Below, in pieces: positions 63,806-64,000 of a stretch of 64,000 nt of DNA. A model generated the notes under the pieces. The model was not told the DNA's origin. It was given only the letters and a program-made list of their open reading frames with translations, and did no database searches. The position numbers and the translations under genes are program-made. Origin of the DNA: Ligula intestinalis (lineage: Eukaryota > Platyhelminthes > Cestoda > Diphyllobothriidea > Diphyllobothriidae). The stretch is taken from assembly GCA_036362985.1 (NCBI GenBank), contig JAYGXS010000003.1, forward strand, positions 35,838,656-35,902,655, in the 5' to 3' direction. The first letter of the stretch is position 1. Every line of letters starts with the position of its first letter.

Positions 63806-64000
63806 CTAAACGAAAAAAGTTCAACAAGGTGCGAGTTCATAACAGAAATTCTAACAAAATGCGACTATATTTCAAACAAGGCTACTCGTAGATTTGAACT
63901 GCATTAACAGTTGACAAAGTAGATATGCGCAGCTTTATTTGGCATACACGTGCTTAGAATATTTTTCTTCGGATACGAAACTTGTATTCCTTTCGGTATA

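Noticed and set aside
1..64000. Bacterial operon or phage interpretation
   Set aside because: Exons with consistent GT-AG splice sites, retroelements, SINEs and a spectrin protein rule out a prokaryotic source.

Overview
The window is eukaryotic, from an invertebrate animal. It is dominated by one long, intron-rich gene on the minus strand, whose introns are packed with decayed mobile DNA. I infer a flatworm, probably a tapeworm. The reasons are the many Penelope-like elements with GIY-YIG endonucleases and hammerhead-like ribozymes, the tRNA-derived SINEs, and the large repeat-filled introns; nothing in the window proves the clade. A run of ten Ns at 13115-13124 marks an assembly gap.

The gene is a beta-heavy spectrin (karst / SMA-1 / SPTBN5 type). 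I could chain 31 exons from 63805 down to 390, about 5.41 kb of coding sequence or roughly 1,803 codons, with every intron phase consistent. It enters the window at spectrin repeat 1; the actin-binding CH domains must lie upstream, beyond 64000. It leaves the window while still in spectrin repeats, so the C-terminal repeats and any PH domain lie beyond position 1. The diagnostic feature is an SH3 domain split across exons 9 and 10 (42672-42845 and 40710-40917) and inserted in the fifth repeat. Intron 3 needs a GC-AG splice to keep the frame.

Layout from high to low coordinates (5' to 3' of the gene): repeats 1-5 at 63.8-44.6 kb; SH3 at 42.8-40.7 kb; the rest of repeat 5 and repeat 6 in six small clustered exons at 37.0-34.7 kb; then repeats 7 onward, widely spaced, down to 0.39 kb. 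Introns of 3-7 kb hold most of the mobile elements.

The most interesting layer is the Penelope-like elements. Three families are visible. The best copy (15350-16246) has 180-bp inverted terminal repeats, a 35-bp tail, a 12-bp target duplication and an open GIY-YIG reading frame of 171 codons. A second (28079-28664) has inverted repeats and an 11-bp target duplication, and a third (39004-39312) is a short derivative. Their terminal repeats carry hammerhead-ribozyme-like folds whose stem III is a loopless palindrome, which suggests that they work as dimers. In the best copy the 3' ribozyme lies in the sense orientation of the spectrin pre-mRNA, about 130-175 nt before a 3' splice site. Other repeats include a TA-flanked 101-bp MITE and a longer relative, a LINE reverse-transcriptase pseudogene, at least two SINE families, LTR-like remnants, a 33-bp perfect palindrome, an 870-bp tandem duplication, and degenerate TTAGGG-like arrays.
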